A stretch of 64,000 nt of DNA from Baylisascaris procyonis (GCA_037389465.1 JAZARR010000221.1:4132501-4196500); one strand, 5' to 3'; shown: positions 27,401 to 41,014, counted from the first letter of the stretch. Translations and numbers: made by a program. The notes: generated by a model from the sequence alone, not told the origin.

Positions 27401-29991
27401 GAGAGGAGAGGTCAAAGGTCACAGGGAAGGTAAAACTATGGAGATTTTCGCGGATGCATTCATATCTTCAATGGTTCTGAGTGAATAGAAAGAGAAATTG
27501 GAGCGTTAATTTTCCCTTGAATATTTAAACGAGTTTGGCTGGAATGGAAAAGCGGATGGGGAAGAGGAAGCGGAAGTAACCCTTCTTAAGGGATCATTAG
27601 AGGTACTAGAAAAATTGAGTGCAAACTAGCTGATTTCAATTTCTTTCTTTTTCGCAGAACTATATAGAGAACTATATTTTACTCATTCAAGACAAGGAAT
27701 TGCAATTTTTTTTTTCAAAAAACGAAACAGAAGCGGATATAGTAATGTGGTTATTTCAGCAAGCAACGTCCAAACCAATGATTTCTATATTATTATTGCC
27801 CAATATCATATAGACCCATCCTTATGTAGTGGTCATATTCAATATAAGAATTTCTATTAATGCACTAACAATCTAACAAGAGCAACCAATTTCTTATAGT
27901 AATCGTATTATGCAACTTCCTATAGTTCGTTGCGTTATACACTGAAGCGAGAAAAGTATTGGCGCAATGATGTATTGACTGCTTCTTTATCATACCGCCA
28001 AATATTTTTTTCGCTTTCATTTCGGTTTGAAATTGTACGGAGGTCATTTCGATTTTAAATAGGAGAGTTTGATTTTTTCGACGTTGAACAGGATAGCGGT
28101 AACCATATGCACCCACAATTCAGTGCATCAAAGCTTGTAGGACTCCATACGATTATTGATTGATAGCATTGAGGTTTTTGGGATATTGGGGTAAAATTAG
28201 GTTAATACTAGGTCGAACTGACCTAATATTCCAAACAAGCAATAATAACTGTTGCTGATAGTCGTTAGCCAACAGATATAGGTTATTCTGCCAAAACTAC
28301 AGAATTCGTAACTATTCAATAATAAATGGATCGTTTCTTGACCCGATCAGTGATAACATATCTGTATTATTTAAAAATGCTTGATGGACTTATACTGTCG
28401 AATTACTATTAAGTGCTATAAAATGATACTTCTACCAAAGGTGTAAAAAATCACCTGTATATGGGAGGTATTGGTGGATTAAGATTAGCCAAAACGTTCC
28501 CCCTCAAAACTCTGCTATTCTGACTTGCGGAATTCTCATTCTCGAGTTCGGCAATCATTGGCCGCTGACCGAGATGGAAGAAGTTATGAACTTGTACATC
28601 GGTGTTAAACAAAGCTAAAGTACTTAATCTTATTTCCTCATCCTTAGCTGTTCTAGGCATTCTAAGTTTTTTTCTTTTCATCGATACTATTATTAACCTA
28701 TGTGGTTAAATGAAATATGCGTCATCCAGCTGGTGCCTTATTTATGAATTCATATTTGCCTTTCCACCTTCTCTCCCATTCCCTATTCGAAGGAGGGTAC
28801 TATTAATAAACGTAGATCCGAAACAAATTGAGTAAATAAGTTAATAAATTAAAAGATGCGCTCTTCGCTTCATCTCCCCTCATTCCGTCTATAAGCATCT
28901 TTTCAGTGTTGCTTTTCTCTTGAACGAAATTCTGACTACGATCCTATTCCATCCTTAAGGAACTTCATTGTTCCAATGGTGACTTTGTTTGTGGAAGTTT
29001 TAAAGACACTATATTTTCATAAGAATAAACGAACTGTTGGCTCATAATCAGTCAAAGGTGACGAGCATCCGATAGCCGTTTTGATCATTGTTGTCTTTCC
29101 AACACCTGCATCACCCACAACAACACATTTTATCTTAAGGACTGGCTGAAAAAAAAAATCAATTATGAAAGCAACAAGATTAGCATGTTTTGATTAGCAC
29201 GTTGGATGAGAACATCACAATGAGTGCGAATGAAATATCGAAGTGGGATTAAGTGCATTTTTGGAAGCTAGCCTACTAGTTATGAACTTTATTGTAGTTC
29301 GCCAGTGAATTTCTGTAAATTGGGAGAGATATGTTGGAAGCGCATTTAATGTTGGTGACAGATGTGACCTTCTTCTTGCTATGGCTTTTATTGTCGTTAC
29401 TTAAACAATCGAAAAAAAAAGAATTCCAAAAAACACTCTATTTCAGAAAACCTGCAAAAAAAGAACACGTAACGCATCTGATGTGAGCGGATTCTTAATG
29501 TACCTGCAATATAGCCTTAGGCATTGGGAATTTCACGAAAATTGTGCAAAATTATAAGAAAAATATGATTTTTCGTTAAGACATCTTATTGATACATTAA
29601 CCGAAACCTGAAAATCCGACAAGCAAGCCGTTGGCTCAGCATTTAATAACATTGGTGCGACGCTAAAATCAAATGCAGAAAAAAGACAGGTATTTGTGGA
29701 TTATTTCAAAACTCTCTTTAAAAGTGGCAATGACACTTTGTCAGTCCTTTCATCAAATATCAGAGAAGCTGTTGATGATATACACGTCGCGTTGCAATTC
29801 CCACTTAAAGCTATAAGAAATAGAACAATCAAATTGTAAAAATGCAACACCGTAACCTGATCGACAATGTTTCTGTTCACATCCGTACGGGTACTATCTT
29901 CATTTGCACCTGTACCGATATTGCCACTACCTTTATCACTGGACCCAACCTCATTAGTTTTATTCTTCTGGACACTCGGCCCTGAAGGCAT
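24435..29991 (-). CDS. Rho-family small GTPase with substituted catalytic residues and CaaX box
   Basis: Six exons: 29991-29857, 29145-29035, 27080-27000, 26355-26251, 25225-24998, 24575-24435; GT-AG borders, every intron phase 0, 266 residues. Residues 1-45 are a polar Ser/Asn/Gly-rich extension. The G domain follows: P-loop GDAGVGKT (56-63), switch I ending DYEPT (Thr82 matches Rac Thr35), switch II DSPGKEEYDRLR (105-116), TKID base-recognition motif (165-168), ECTFRDK in place of the usual ECSA. The C-terminus is basic and ends CAVS (263-266), a CaaX box whose final Ser favours farnesylation, so membrane attachment is expected. Relative to Rac1, Gly12 is Ala58, Ala59 is Pro107 and Gln61 is Lys109, which should strongly reduce GTP hydrolysis (inference from Ras/Rnd knowledge). 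Likely partners are Rho effectors of actin and polarity. It resembles atypical nematode Cdc42/RhoU-like members; orthology is not settled. The donor after exon 2 (ACA|gttcgt) is weak. Confidence 0.92.
28451..28681 (-). other. Open frame inside intron 2 of the Rho-like gene, unassigned
   Basis: A 76-codon frame on the same strand has coding-like composition (AKDEEIRLSTLALFN, AELENENSASQNSR) but no clear role. Including it in the GTPase would split the G domain after switch I, so it is not part of the main transcript. It may be chance or an exon of a nested gene. Confidence 0.15.
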
Positions 29992-32900
29992 ACGTCACTA
30001 CCAATACTTTTAGTACTTCGAATGGGCGAATAGAGAAACGCCCACACAGACAAGTATAAACAAGGAAACTGTTTCTGCCGTTGACATTCGACGAGGAGTT
30101 TTTTCTCCGAGCATATATGTAAATTTTTTGAAGATATTTGAAGATATTCCGAAATTCAGAAACTTGCATCGATAAATGTTATAATGTTGCTTGAAAGTTC
30201 CCTTACTAAACGGTTCGCCTTGGAACCTAAAGCCCTGCCCAACCTCCACCAAAGCTAACTGACTCTAAACGGATCTAACCCGCACTTTTCAAACCTGACC
30301 AGAAACTCTTCCTCCAAGAAGCATTCAAGCACATAAGATGAAATCAGGTCGCCGCAATGTTATTCTACAAGAAGCGCAAATAATCTCCAACCTACTGTTT
30401 CTTTCTATTATTTTCTCAAAAGTAAAACGGAACTTCTCATTTGCCTGGTAGATTTTATTTAGTGACAGCATGCAACATTGTTGCAATATCCTGAACAACC
30501 TGGAATGATAAAAGTCATAAGTTAGGTGTTTCGAAAATTGCGTTGCATCATATCACTGATAAAATGCAAGGGATGTGACCCGCCTGTATTTATTACAACT
30601 GATAATCATTCAAATGAAACGTTGATCATATAAAAACAAAGAACCGAACATGAATATGACTATCATATCAGAGAAATAAACATACTGCTGGATACAAATA
30701 TAAACGAAGCCTAGATCCGTACCATCCTTTAAATTCCGTTCTTATTGCATAAACTTAGCGGATGATCGATTTCATGACTCTCCATCCTCTTCACATATCA
30801 CCTTTTCTGCCACGAAACCTCGACCTCATATCCACCTGAAATAAAATAGCACATATGAAAACGTTGCATTAATTTCTCTTATTGATAAACTATGAGATAA
30901 GTGGCAAGCACCAATTTTCTTGTGAAGTGAGTTTGAGCCCGAACATCTCGAACTTCAGCAGCTCAGATTCTTTTACACACCAATATTCTAAGCTTCAAGA
31001 AGCTCCAAGGCAACACCCATCAAGATATAACAATTAATGTAAAGAGGATCCTAGAGGCCATACCAGTAATCGTTTAAAGCTTCAGTCACTGCAACTGAGA
31101 TCAGTAAATCTAGCTAGAACTTAATGCTCAGCTGACCACAAAAATTCTGCGACATGACTAAATAAACGAAAGAATTTCTTCTGGAATTAAAAACGTTTGA
31201 TTTTCTAACAGTTTTAATACAACGATTATATAAAATTATGAACGGGCGCATTGATACATATTTGTTATAGAAAAGGAAGTTATCAACATAAGTATTCTTA
31301 ATTTACACTTAACATCCTCAGAAACTAACACAAAAATTTTCACAAAAACAACTGCATTATGTATTTTCACCGTGCACGTCAAATGAACAAGAAAACCTTA
31401 CAAAAATCTTTGTTATAATGTTACTTCTTATGTCTCTGGACTGCTAAAAATTCATGGTAATTGATTCATGGTAACACTCTTCTTTGAAAGATCGACCGAA
31501 ATTCACTTTGAAATTTAAATGGCTGTGTTGCTGTTGGTACGAAGATTAAAATAAGAAAACGAGAACCGAGGTTAACAACTGCAGAAAAAAACAGCCAAGT
31601 TTTTTCGACCCGCCAACTTATCTTTCAATAAAATTTTTAGACATTAACTGATTTTTGCCTCTGCAACCAATTATGTGCATAGATCACAAAGATCAGTGAA
31701 AAAAAAAAGCGAGCAAAGCAAAACCAACCAAAGATCTTTTGCAATCAGAGAAGTTAGATAGCAATACAAAGCATCGATGCGGCACAGAACCATCGGTAGC
31801 ATTGATGCAATCCTTCGCTGAACGCCGTTCCTTTTGCACACAATCCGATTCCTGAAACAAAAAAAATCATTCAAAATGGAGGTGGATATGCCTGTGATGC
31901 TAATAGTCAATTATATGAAGCAATTTCTACCCCAATATTTGATTCTCAATTCCAGTAACGCAAAACAACAACGATTCGCCATTGGATAAGAGCCTGGGTA
32001 GCAAATGCTGAGCTAAAGTCCTTCTCCTCCTTAGTCCTCCTCCATCTACATCCAATGCTTTCCTCCCCGAAAAGTTATCGAATATTTCTGTGACTCTACC
32101 TCCGCAACCTTGTGGGAAATTCTTCACACCAAACCCTGTTCAAAATTCGATTTGAGTGGTTGATTTGAACGGAAGAATAGCTACTAAGTATTCTTTCGTG
32201 ATTCGCTGTACCCGCTACTGAGCTATAAAAGTGATTGATTGGCTCTTATCGCATCGACTTATCGCAAGAAATCCCTCCCTGCTTTTACTCCCCGCCTCTT
32301 AACTCTCCCTCTTTTAAGCTAGCATAGTTGACATGAAATCTGTCAACTAGTGAAATAAAAATATTAACACGAAAGAAAAGGATGTGAAACCGTTAAACTT
32401 GTGGATGAAGGGCACTGCGATGTCTCCAACTACAGGTTTCGTGCTTTTGATGACCGCGTCATGGAATGTTCAACCCTCTCAACAGCAAAATGAACAACGA
32501 TGCGAGCAGACTGGCTTCCCCGAAATTAAACAGGGGACAGGTAAGTGCTACATGGACAGGATTATTGACGGAAATACCCTATGGAGGAAAACAAGCAGTC
32601 GGAACTGAACAGTATCGGTACGATTATTCAAAGACTCACGAGAGCAAGGGTATGTTATGATTTAGAATCGGATTGCTTATCCAATATTTATCTATTCTAG
32701 AACCTCTTTCACAATTTAAAAATTATTCGGCTGTTTAAAAAGGAAGAGAAATAAGTTTTTTTGTCAACTTTTCGGTAGAAGTTCCAGAAAGATTCCAAGA
32801 AAACTGAAAACACAAAAATTCCACAAAATCGAAACATAAAAAAGTGATAACCTACACTTTATAATCCTGGTGAAAGAATATAAAAAAAAAAACATGGCGC

Positions 32901-35403
32901 TGTGTACGAAAATACTAGTGCTATGATGTAGAATCGGACTTCTAGCAAATAATAAGAGATGCAATCACCTTAATGCAACGTTTCAGTTCCTGTCGCAGTC
33001 GGTCACATGACCTGCCACTCGATTGCTGTGCTGCTACCGCTTCATCTGCGAATTCCTTTTGTGATGCTCTCGAATGGATCGATGACATAAACTGTAACAA
33101 TAGAAACTATCATGACCAGTAGTGAGGATATCATAGTCACCCAGGCTACAGAACTCACATCATTTAGGACAGGACATACGAACGTTTCGATCCTCAAAGC
33201 GAGAAGGGAAGCGTAAGCTATTTCAAAGTTTCAACTTCGGAACGTTATAAGCTGACGAAAAATAAGCAGCGAAGGTTAGTTCAATACGCACTCTTCGAAA
33301 AATAATACTTCACTTTTGCGGGAAAAATTCCATAACGTTTATCTACGGAACAGATTCACTGTCTATTCAAGACCGCATCCAAAAATCTCACTTATGCCAG
33401 CAATCGGCCGGACTTGCAAATTTGCATATGCAAATTCTCCATCGGTTTCAGCTCTTGCAAAGTGCTAGGGACCGATCGGTTAGATCAAAAATGAGTAACG
33501 ATGCAGAACACGCTCAATATACGCCACTGTTATACTTTCTGGCACAGAAGTTGAAACTGTCAAACAGACCAGTGTGCATCTAATGAAAAGGTATAGCGAT
33601 AAGGCATTTAATATTGGCAAGCAAAGCCTTGAAAAAGAATTCATTTCATTACTTTCGCCATTATGAAATCAAATATTTCAAGAACTGACCCTTCCTACTC
33701 CCAAGACGAAAAAACGTCCCTAAGCAGGCTGCACACGATATATGCGCTTTTGTGTTTCAGCTTCTCAAGCTCATCATTTGCTCAAGCTCCAAAAATGCGT
33801 TTTAATTTAAAATAAATTAGTTGTGGAAATCCGCTATGGAAGGATCGTTTGTGGCCACTGCTCGACCGAGCGCACGATAAAAATTTGCATACGTAAATTA
33901 CCTACCGTGTTCATATGCAAAAATGTCTCTAAGACATAACCAGTCAAATAAAACGTCACACATAAATTACGTCTATTAAAACGCAATAGCGCACCTTGTG
34001 TATTTTATGAGCTGACACTGTTAAACCGATGGGTAGATTTGTGATAAGATGTTTTGCACCTTACTCATTACCAAATCTCCCTAGCGCTGATAGTAAAGAA
34101 AACAATATTAAGGTTCACAGGTACAGGTACGCTATAACGATGTACTCGACCACGCAAATATTCGTGCACTTAAGTTGCTACAATCTCGGCTATTGGTGAA
34201 TTTGCTACTGTGAAAGCAACAGCTCATACAGGACTGCTGTCATTCGATGATCGACAGGAGGTAGCGCTATGTCTTCGGCGTTAAGAAGGAGGATGAGGGG
34301 GAAGGTGGGGCTACGCTGGTCACGATCCAATAGCTTCATGCATTAGATTCCACAATTTAATGCACGAAGAACTTGATGTAGCACCTCGTTCTCACAAAAC
34401 TTCACTGAAACCCATTCATATCTTTGTGTTGCCGTAGCTCGCAATTGTGCTGTGCGCGAATTGTTGCAATTTGAAATGATAACAATGTCAAGTGCAGAGA
34501 TATACCGAGAAAAAACTACCTCGCCGAAACCTCGAGCTCTAGCGGAGGCAGACGACTGGTACTAGCAGAATGTCAAAAACTGAAGCGATGGCTTTTGCAC
34601 AACATCGTAGAGTATCAGATCATCACCAGAATGAAAGATGTTCTTTTTGAGAAGCTTCCACTAAAATGTTTCTTTCAGAAAGGAAATTCATCCCTGCTGT
34701 TTCTCATCGATGTGCTTTAAGGCCGATTTCCTTGTCCCATCCAAAAAATCCCTTTTTAACGCCAATGAAACGGTGGTTAGTGCATCGCCGAAAACGTCGG
34801 TGCATATTTATTCACCGGGCACAAAATAACGCGCTGCAGAATAATGTCCTATAAAACTCGTTCGGGCAATTGAATTGTCTAAGTGGGAAATTAGCATAAA
34901 ACAACGTCCATTAAAGGAACTAATTCAACGCTCAAAATAGTTTAGCTCAAGGAGGAAGCCGTAAAATACGTTCAGTACAACTCATCATTGATGACCACCA
35001 ACCTTTGTTTACGTATAGCCATAGATAGAATTACCAACAAAACTCCAGCCATCAACTATTCATCAACCATTATTTGAATCAAGCTGCATATGGATGATTA
35101 AGCTGTAGCATATTCCACACTGCCTAACCCTAATCCTTGGATAAAGACAGACAATTGAAATTCCATGAAACACTATGCAGAGACAAAGCAATCTTTGTGA
35201 CAGCAAATCACTGAAGTAGAAAGTAGTGCATTCAGTTAAAATAACATGAGTGGTAAAACAAGCGCACAAGACTGCCACCATATGTGAATTGGCATTACGT
35301 GAGCCTTTACATACTTCCTGCAGTTCCAGAACGATGAGTTTACCTTGACATGTTGCAGCGGTAATGCAATGTTTTTCGGCCAAGATGGAGGAAAAACATC
35401 AAA

Positions 35404-35893
35404 GGGGTAGTCGGCCTAATCGTCCGGGAAAAGTGGGCTCAGCAAATTGCTTCCTCTCAGCTGCACTCCAGCAGCATTAGCATTCTTATCTTAAATCTAA
35501 ATAAGAAGTCAATCTCAAGGTCATACAGGTGTAGCCCCAACTTCAGAAAATAAAAATAACGAGAACAAGGAATTCTATGAATACCTCAGTCAGGCAGAGA
35601 AAGCCAAGACCACTTACACACTTATCACTGGGGACTCTAGCGCAAAGCTGGGTAAAGGAAGACCTGGTGCGAGGTTTGTGGGAAGTGCGGCATTGGTGAC
35701 CAAAACGACAGTGGAGAGCAGCGTAGCCTTGTTGGCGGAGAGCTGGGGATATCACATCGGAAACAGTTGGTTCAGGAAGAAACCTTCATGTAGATGGATA
35801 TGGATATTAGCCAGTGAGGAAACAAGGAATGGAGTCGATGGGCAGCCTGATCAGGACTGTAGTATGTTCCTGTTGCAGTACACGTGCGCTTAA
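35404..35893 (+). mobile_element. Decayed RTE-type non-LTR retrotransposon fragment (endonuclease domain)
   Basis: Translation gives GLIVREKWAQQIAS and an N-L-K-V-I-Q-V run, then after a one-base deletion near 35532 APTSEN, EFYEYLSQAEKA, LITGDSSAKLGKGR, GYHIGNSWFRKKPSCRWIWI and SEETRNGVD. This order matches the apurinic-type endonuclease of RTE-clade LINEs, where the catalytic GDFNAK motif is here GDSSAK. An internal stop and the frame break show it is inactive. No reverse transcriptase part was seen downstream. Confidence 0.8.
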
Positions 35894-35922
35894 CATGCAG
35901 TTTTATACTTTCAGCGGGTGTA

Positions 35923-35957
35923 TGACGTCACTGGTTAAGGCTGGTTAAGTGACGTCA
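35923..35957. promoter_or_regulatory. Pair of CRE-type palindromes
   Basis: Two perfect TGACGTCA octamers (35923-35930 and 35950-35957) flank a direct repeat of CTGGTTAAG. CREB/ATF-family bZIP factors bind this octamer; function here is unproven, and no gene start is nearby. Confidence 0.4.
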
Positions 35958-37396
35958 CTCGTATCAGTCGAATACTGTGAAAGATTAAATGGCCACAAAC
36001 AAAAAGTTCTGTGAATTACGAAAGCTTTAACACAGCAGCTGTCAAATGCGTGTTTTATTTTCAAAAGTCTTATCTGCAGAGAACTCAATAATTGGCCGAA
36101 AAGGTGTAAACAAATTATCCTACATAACATCTTTCCCTGCATTTCCATTCGCATAAATTTTCTCATCTCTTAAATCGCCGCAAAATTATATCAAAAAATC
36201 ACATGAGAAACGAACAGCATAGTTAAAGTGATGTACTTCAACATCCGTAAACAATGTCGTTGAGATGTTGATTTCTGCTGAGATATTCAAAAGTGCTGTA
36301 CTACTCAAATGCTTATTTCTGCAAATCTGCAAAAGTTCATTTCTACAATTATCAAATCCAAAGAAAAGTCGAAAAGGTATTAAACATTGAGTTATTACTG
36401 CATGATATACAAGGTCATTTGAGCATCGTGCACAGCATTTAACGTCCATTGGTACTCCGGATTGACACGTATTGAAACATATTTCAGTCGGTGAGTAGAA
36501 CTAAGAATACAGATAGAGAACAGTGGATAATATTTAGTGGTGCAGGAAATAAAAAAATTGAACAATACCCAACATCAGTGGAACAAAATGTGATATCGAA
36601 GAAGCGATATTGTTCACTTTTGGATCAAACGACAGCAGAAAATATTTTCTGATAATTTAACTATCAGAATTTATAACGATGCAAATTTAGCCTACGATCT
36701 TCGGCTTATTGTCGCATTTTAATTAACTTTGGCTGAAATTTGCATAAAATGTTTTAAGCTTTTACATTGACTTCCGAATTTAGTGTTTTCTAATTTTGTC
36801 TTTAAATGCGGTTGGTCCAAAAATCGTTGTTCATCGGATTTATTGTCATTTCTCTTTGCTCACTTAAAGGTGTGTTATCTTCGATTGCATTTGCATATTT
36901 TTTGCTGTTGAGAAAACAAATAACAAGATTCAATCGAGTGCAAATGATATTGCATAGACGTTGAAACGTTTCACGCGACTGACCCATTTGCTGAGCATTG
37001 ATGTGATCACTGAGTGCGAATTTGCAATGTTTTCGTGAGCAAATATCTGAACAAAGGACTAAATTATTTCAGGTAATTGTAGAACTACTATAATCTGCTC
37101 TGAAGCTCTCACGTGCAGTGAGTTTCAACGTGATGCTTGGCGTCTGAAACGGGCGCAGGTAGCCATTTTAATCAAACATAAACAGAACGGCACTTCCAAC
37201 ACTCAGTGAGTTGTCTTTATCATCTGCTGCTTATATTAGTTGTTTCAATATAGAAGCCGTTTAGGAAGTACGAAGAGGCTAACATATGCAAGACATATGA
37301 TAGCATTCAACATGAAAGGAGTTGTGCAGGCAATAATGGAGTTGCTGCATCAATTTATTAGATTTATGAGTGATGACTATTCCGTGCCAACTATTC

Positions 37397-37454
37397 GGTG
37401 CTAGCGGTGATCAGATTCAGCATCATTTCGACGCAAAATTTGATCACCGGCACC
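37397..37454. repeat. Imperfect inverted repeat (hairpin of about 58 nt)
   Basis: GGTGCTAGCGGTGATCAGATT on the left pairs with AAATTTGATCACCGGCACC on the right with two or three mismatches or bulges, leaving an 18-nt loop. Confidence 0.6.
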
Positions 37455-37758
37455 CTATCCCTTCCCTCTCTTAGCCCTTTTTAATTCGAGGAATACAAAC
37501 CAGCGCAACACTATTCGTGTTCAATATCGATGAGATCAAGCCACCATTTGCAACGCAAATTAACATGGTATTACACCTGCGGCGGAAATGACTGTTGATA
37601 CAGTACCTTGTCTTGCTGCAATGAAGTTTCGAGTGTGTGCTACCAACTTGACATGTTGGCGATTGAGATGGCTAATGAGAATCCTTCATCATAATTTTCT
37701 TTGTTTTGATGACACGCTATGAAGTGATGTCGTAGAAACGAACATTTCGAACAGTGGA

Positions 37759-37918
<160 letters not shown>

Positions 37919-40511
37919 CAGCTATTTCATAATATCAGTATAAATTCGGCAATATTATTCAGCTCGTCGTCGTTAACTACGGACTTAGATGCACTTCGCT
38001 TCCTGCCATCTATGTGTACAGATCACCTCAGCGCGGGCTTTCTTCTCAATGATGCAAGTGACCATTGGCCAATGACGTGTTTGTGGTCTGGTAACGAAAA
38101 AAATGCCACCTGTGCACCAGGCCCAGCGATTGATGCACCTATCAGTTATATTGCACCTATCAAATGGAGACAACTTGTCCGTGTGAGCATATATCTTACG
38201 CATTTAACTGTTCACATCAACAGATTTCTAAAATGGTTAGCTTGTTAGAACACTATAACAGCCAAAGTAAGAAAAAAACAACGGAAAGTGTATTATGCCT
38301 TAAGAGGTATGCGATTTTGCAATAGACTTTCGATAACTGTGAAAAATAGCTGAAAATTAATGGAGATATGTTTTCAAAAATTTTCATGAAATAAGAATGC
38401 AAATAATTTCTTTAATATTAATAGTTCGGTTCAAAATAAGGTGCAAATCTATTCTAAACCCGTAGTTATTTGAAACGTTTCATATTTCATTGAGATAATT
38501 TATTTCCGTCCCGGTTTACGAGCACCAAACAGGCATAGCAAATGCATTATAGGCACAGATTGACTATTACTGTAGTGATATTTTGTGAACTATAAAAGAA
38601 TATTATAAAGATGTTTTCCGTGGGAGGTTGTTATAATGAGAAGAGGTTTTTTTTTGGTTTAATTAACGATATTTGGTCAGTCGGCACCACTGAGCCAATA
38701 GCTTCAATAATAAGGTAAGCTGCATATATTTACATTAAACTACATATAGCTCATCATGAACAATTTCAACAAACAGCTATTATTGCAATCATGCAAATAT
38801 TATTGCATATAAAGCACAGAGTTACTTACTATTCTATAAACGTACTGGTATTACTGCAAACACAAAGGTGTATTATTGCAAGTTATCAAATGTGATTTGA
38901 TAAAAGCTATAAGCACTTGAAAGCCGTTGAGAAAATGAAATTTCCGATGTTACTCTCGCAATATTTGATCTAATAAAATCGATAGCTTTTATTGCATTCT
39001 TCTCGATTGGAGCCGTATGATATGGAACGCAGATCAAACTTTTATACCTCGTTTATATATGCGAACATATAATATTGCTTGAATTTGGACTTTGCAGAAA
39101 TTACGCATAGAAATCGGATGTTCATCGGAGCAAATTGAAAAAGCCAACACGGTTGGTTGATATTTATATTTTCAATTCTATGAAATGGCATATGGTAACA
39201 AAAGTGCTTGAGATTAGGCTGTGAACCAACATAAACGTTTTCGGAATCATGTATTTATGAGAAATTTGTAGCGAAGGCGACATATTCTACGGAGCCATAA
39301 GAACGGGAAGAAGGGGGGGGAGAGATGGTGATCAAGGAAAACTAGAGTCGTGAGCATCGTGGGAACTATTTTCACCCCGTCTATATAAGGTAAATATTTC
39401 GGTACAAAGCGTGTTATTGCACATGTCAACGACAATGCGACAGGTTTTTAAAACAACCTTCGACGCTGTTTATGCGTCTGTCGTACGAATCATCATGATC
39501 CAAGTGTGCTATAAATTCCTCGAAGACTAAGACTGAACCAACAACCCTTGATTAAGGACAAAATTTGAGCAGAAATGAAACGACGTATTCGTTGCTTAAG
39601 GTGTGCCCTTTATTAGTGGGCATTGCAAATCTAGACATCTGTAAATCATTTATCGCTTAATAAAATTGGACGATGTGGGAGGGCGCTGCTTTCAATTATG
39701 AGACAAATTTGTGGACGAAGGAATAGTTTGAGGCAATTTTTATGAGATCAGACGTTGAATGAGGTAATCGATGCTAATTTAAAAATTATGTGTAACAATT
39801 AAATGAAACATGCGAAATTTTGAAAAGTACCTTTATAAGGAAATTACGATGTTACTAATTGATATTATATTATTGCACAGATAAATTCTTTCATTGATTT
39901 TCTACTGATATTTCGTAAACAAATCTTTCAACCAAAACTTTTAATGTTTACTGACGATATATAGTCATTAATGAATAGATAATGCAAAGATTTCGCAAGA
40001 GGAGGACAAACCGTGAATATCAATAAAACAATGTTCTTTAATGGCATTCCTTGTGGAGAAAGCTGTCTGATACTGACGCAGGAAACTTCTGGTGCAATAA
40101 TGTGCTCGCACTTTCACCCCAAAATGGTACAGTGCTGCAGTTGGACCGCTTTTTGAAAATCGTGATGACACCGATTATATTGCAATCACAGGACCTGATG
40201 CCTTCCCCTACCCCAACCCAAACACACAGCCTTCCATGGCAGGCACGGGAACTTATTCCCAGTTGCAGTGAGCAATCTCCAGTGCATGTGGCATGAAATG
40301 GGTTTGTCAGCACGCAACATGAGATGCAGAGAAATGTGCGCAATATTACAGAGCAGAGAAAAACACATTTCACTGAACTAAAGCGAAAGATGAGTCGCTG
40401 CGAGGTCGTTTCCCACATATATGCTTCTACTTTTATGCACGCTTGAAAAGGGTTATAGAGATCTATTTATTAATTTAAGAGTCTTCCACAGCTGAGGCCC
40501 CTAGTTTCTTT

Positions 40512-41014
40512 TTATTTTGGTCTTTCAAGAAAAGGCACTTCAGTAATGTTGTCCTTAGTACAAAGGTGGCGCTCTATGGCGTAATAGGGAAAACTGCATC
40601 TAGTACCGCCGACCAGTTCCAAATCCACATCAGATCCCTTAGATAAAACCTTACGCAAATAGCTATTTATCTGAATCTCCATACGATCCCCATAAATGCA
40701 ACAACTGTATGGCATTTGTATGCCTTTAGGTCATCTTTAAGTGCCGGTTGCAGTCTATGAGTTATGCAGCTCGCTTTTCTCGAAAATTGCAAAACAGGCC
40801 CCAATGTTTGGTGCCTCTCCTTGGAATCATCTGTTTCGTTCTCACCAGACTCAAACGCATCGTCATTTGAGCTTGTAGATTTTTCGTCATCTCCGCCACC
40901 TGAAGTGCTTAGAGTTGTTTGGTCTTTGCAATCTACACTTCGTACTATATACTTTTCGCTAAAATTTAATACAATACTGCACTTCTGCATCACTTTCCAA
41001 AGATAAAACTGCAC
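40512..41014 (-). other. Unassigned coding-like fragment, possibly a broken gene
   Basis: Two overlapping minus-strand frames look protein-like. The first runs from about 41014 to 40670 and includes SEKYIVRSVDCKDQ, a Ser/Asp/Glu-rich linker (SGGGDDEKSTSSNDDAFESG) and LQFSRKASCITHRLQPALKD. The second (40715-40512) includes SYLRKVLSKGSDVDLELVGG. They are offset by one frame, so they are either two exons or one frameshifted relic. Possible splice sites exist (ttttag at about 40963, strong donor gtgaga near 40847). I do not recognise the family. Confidence 0.3.
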
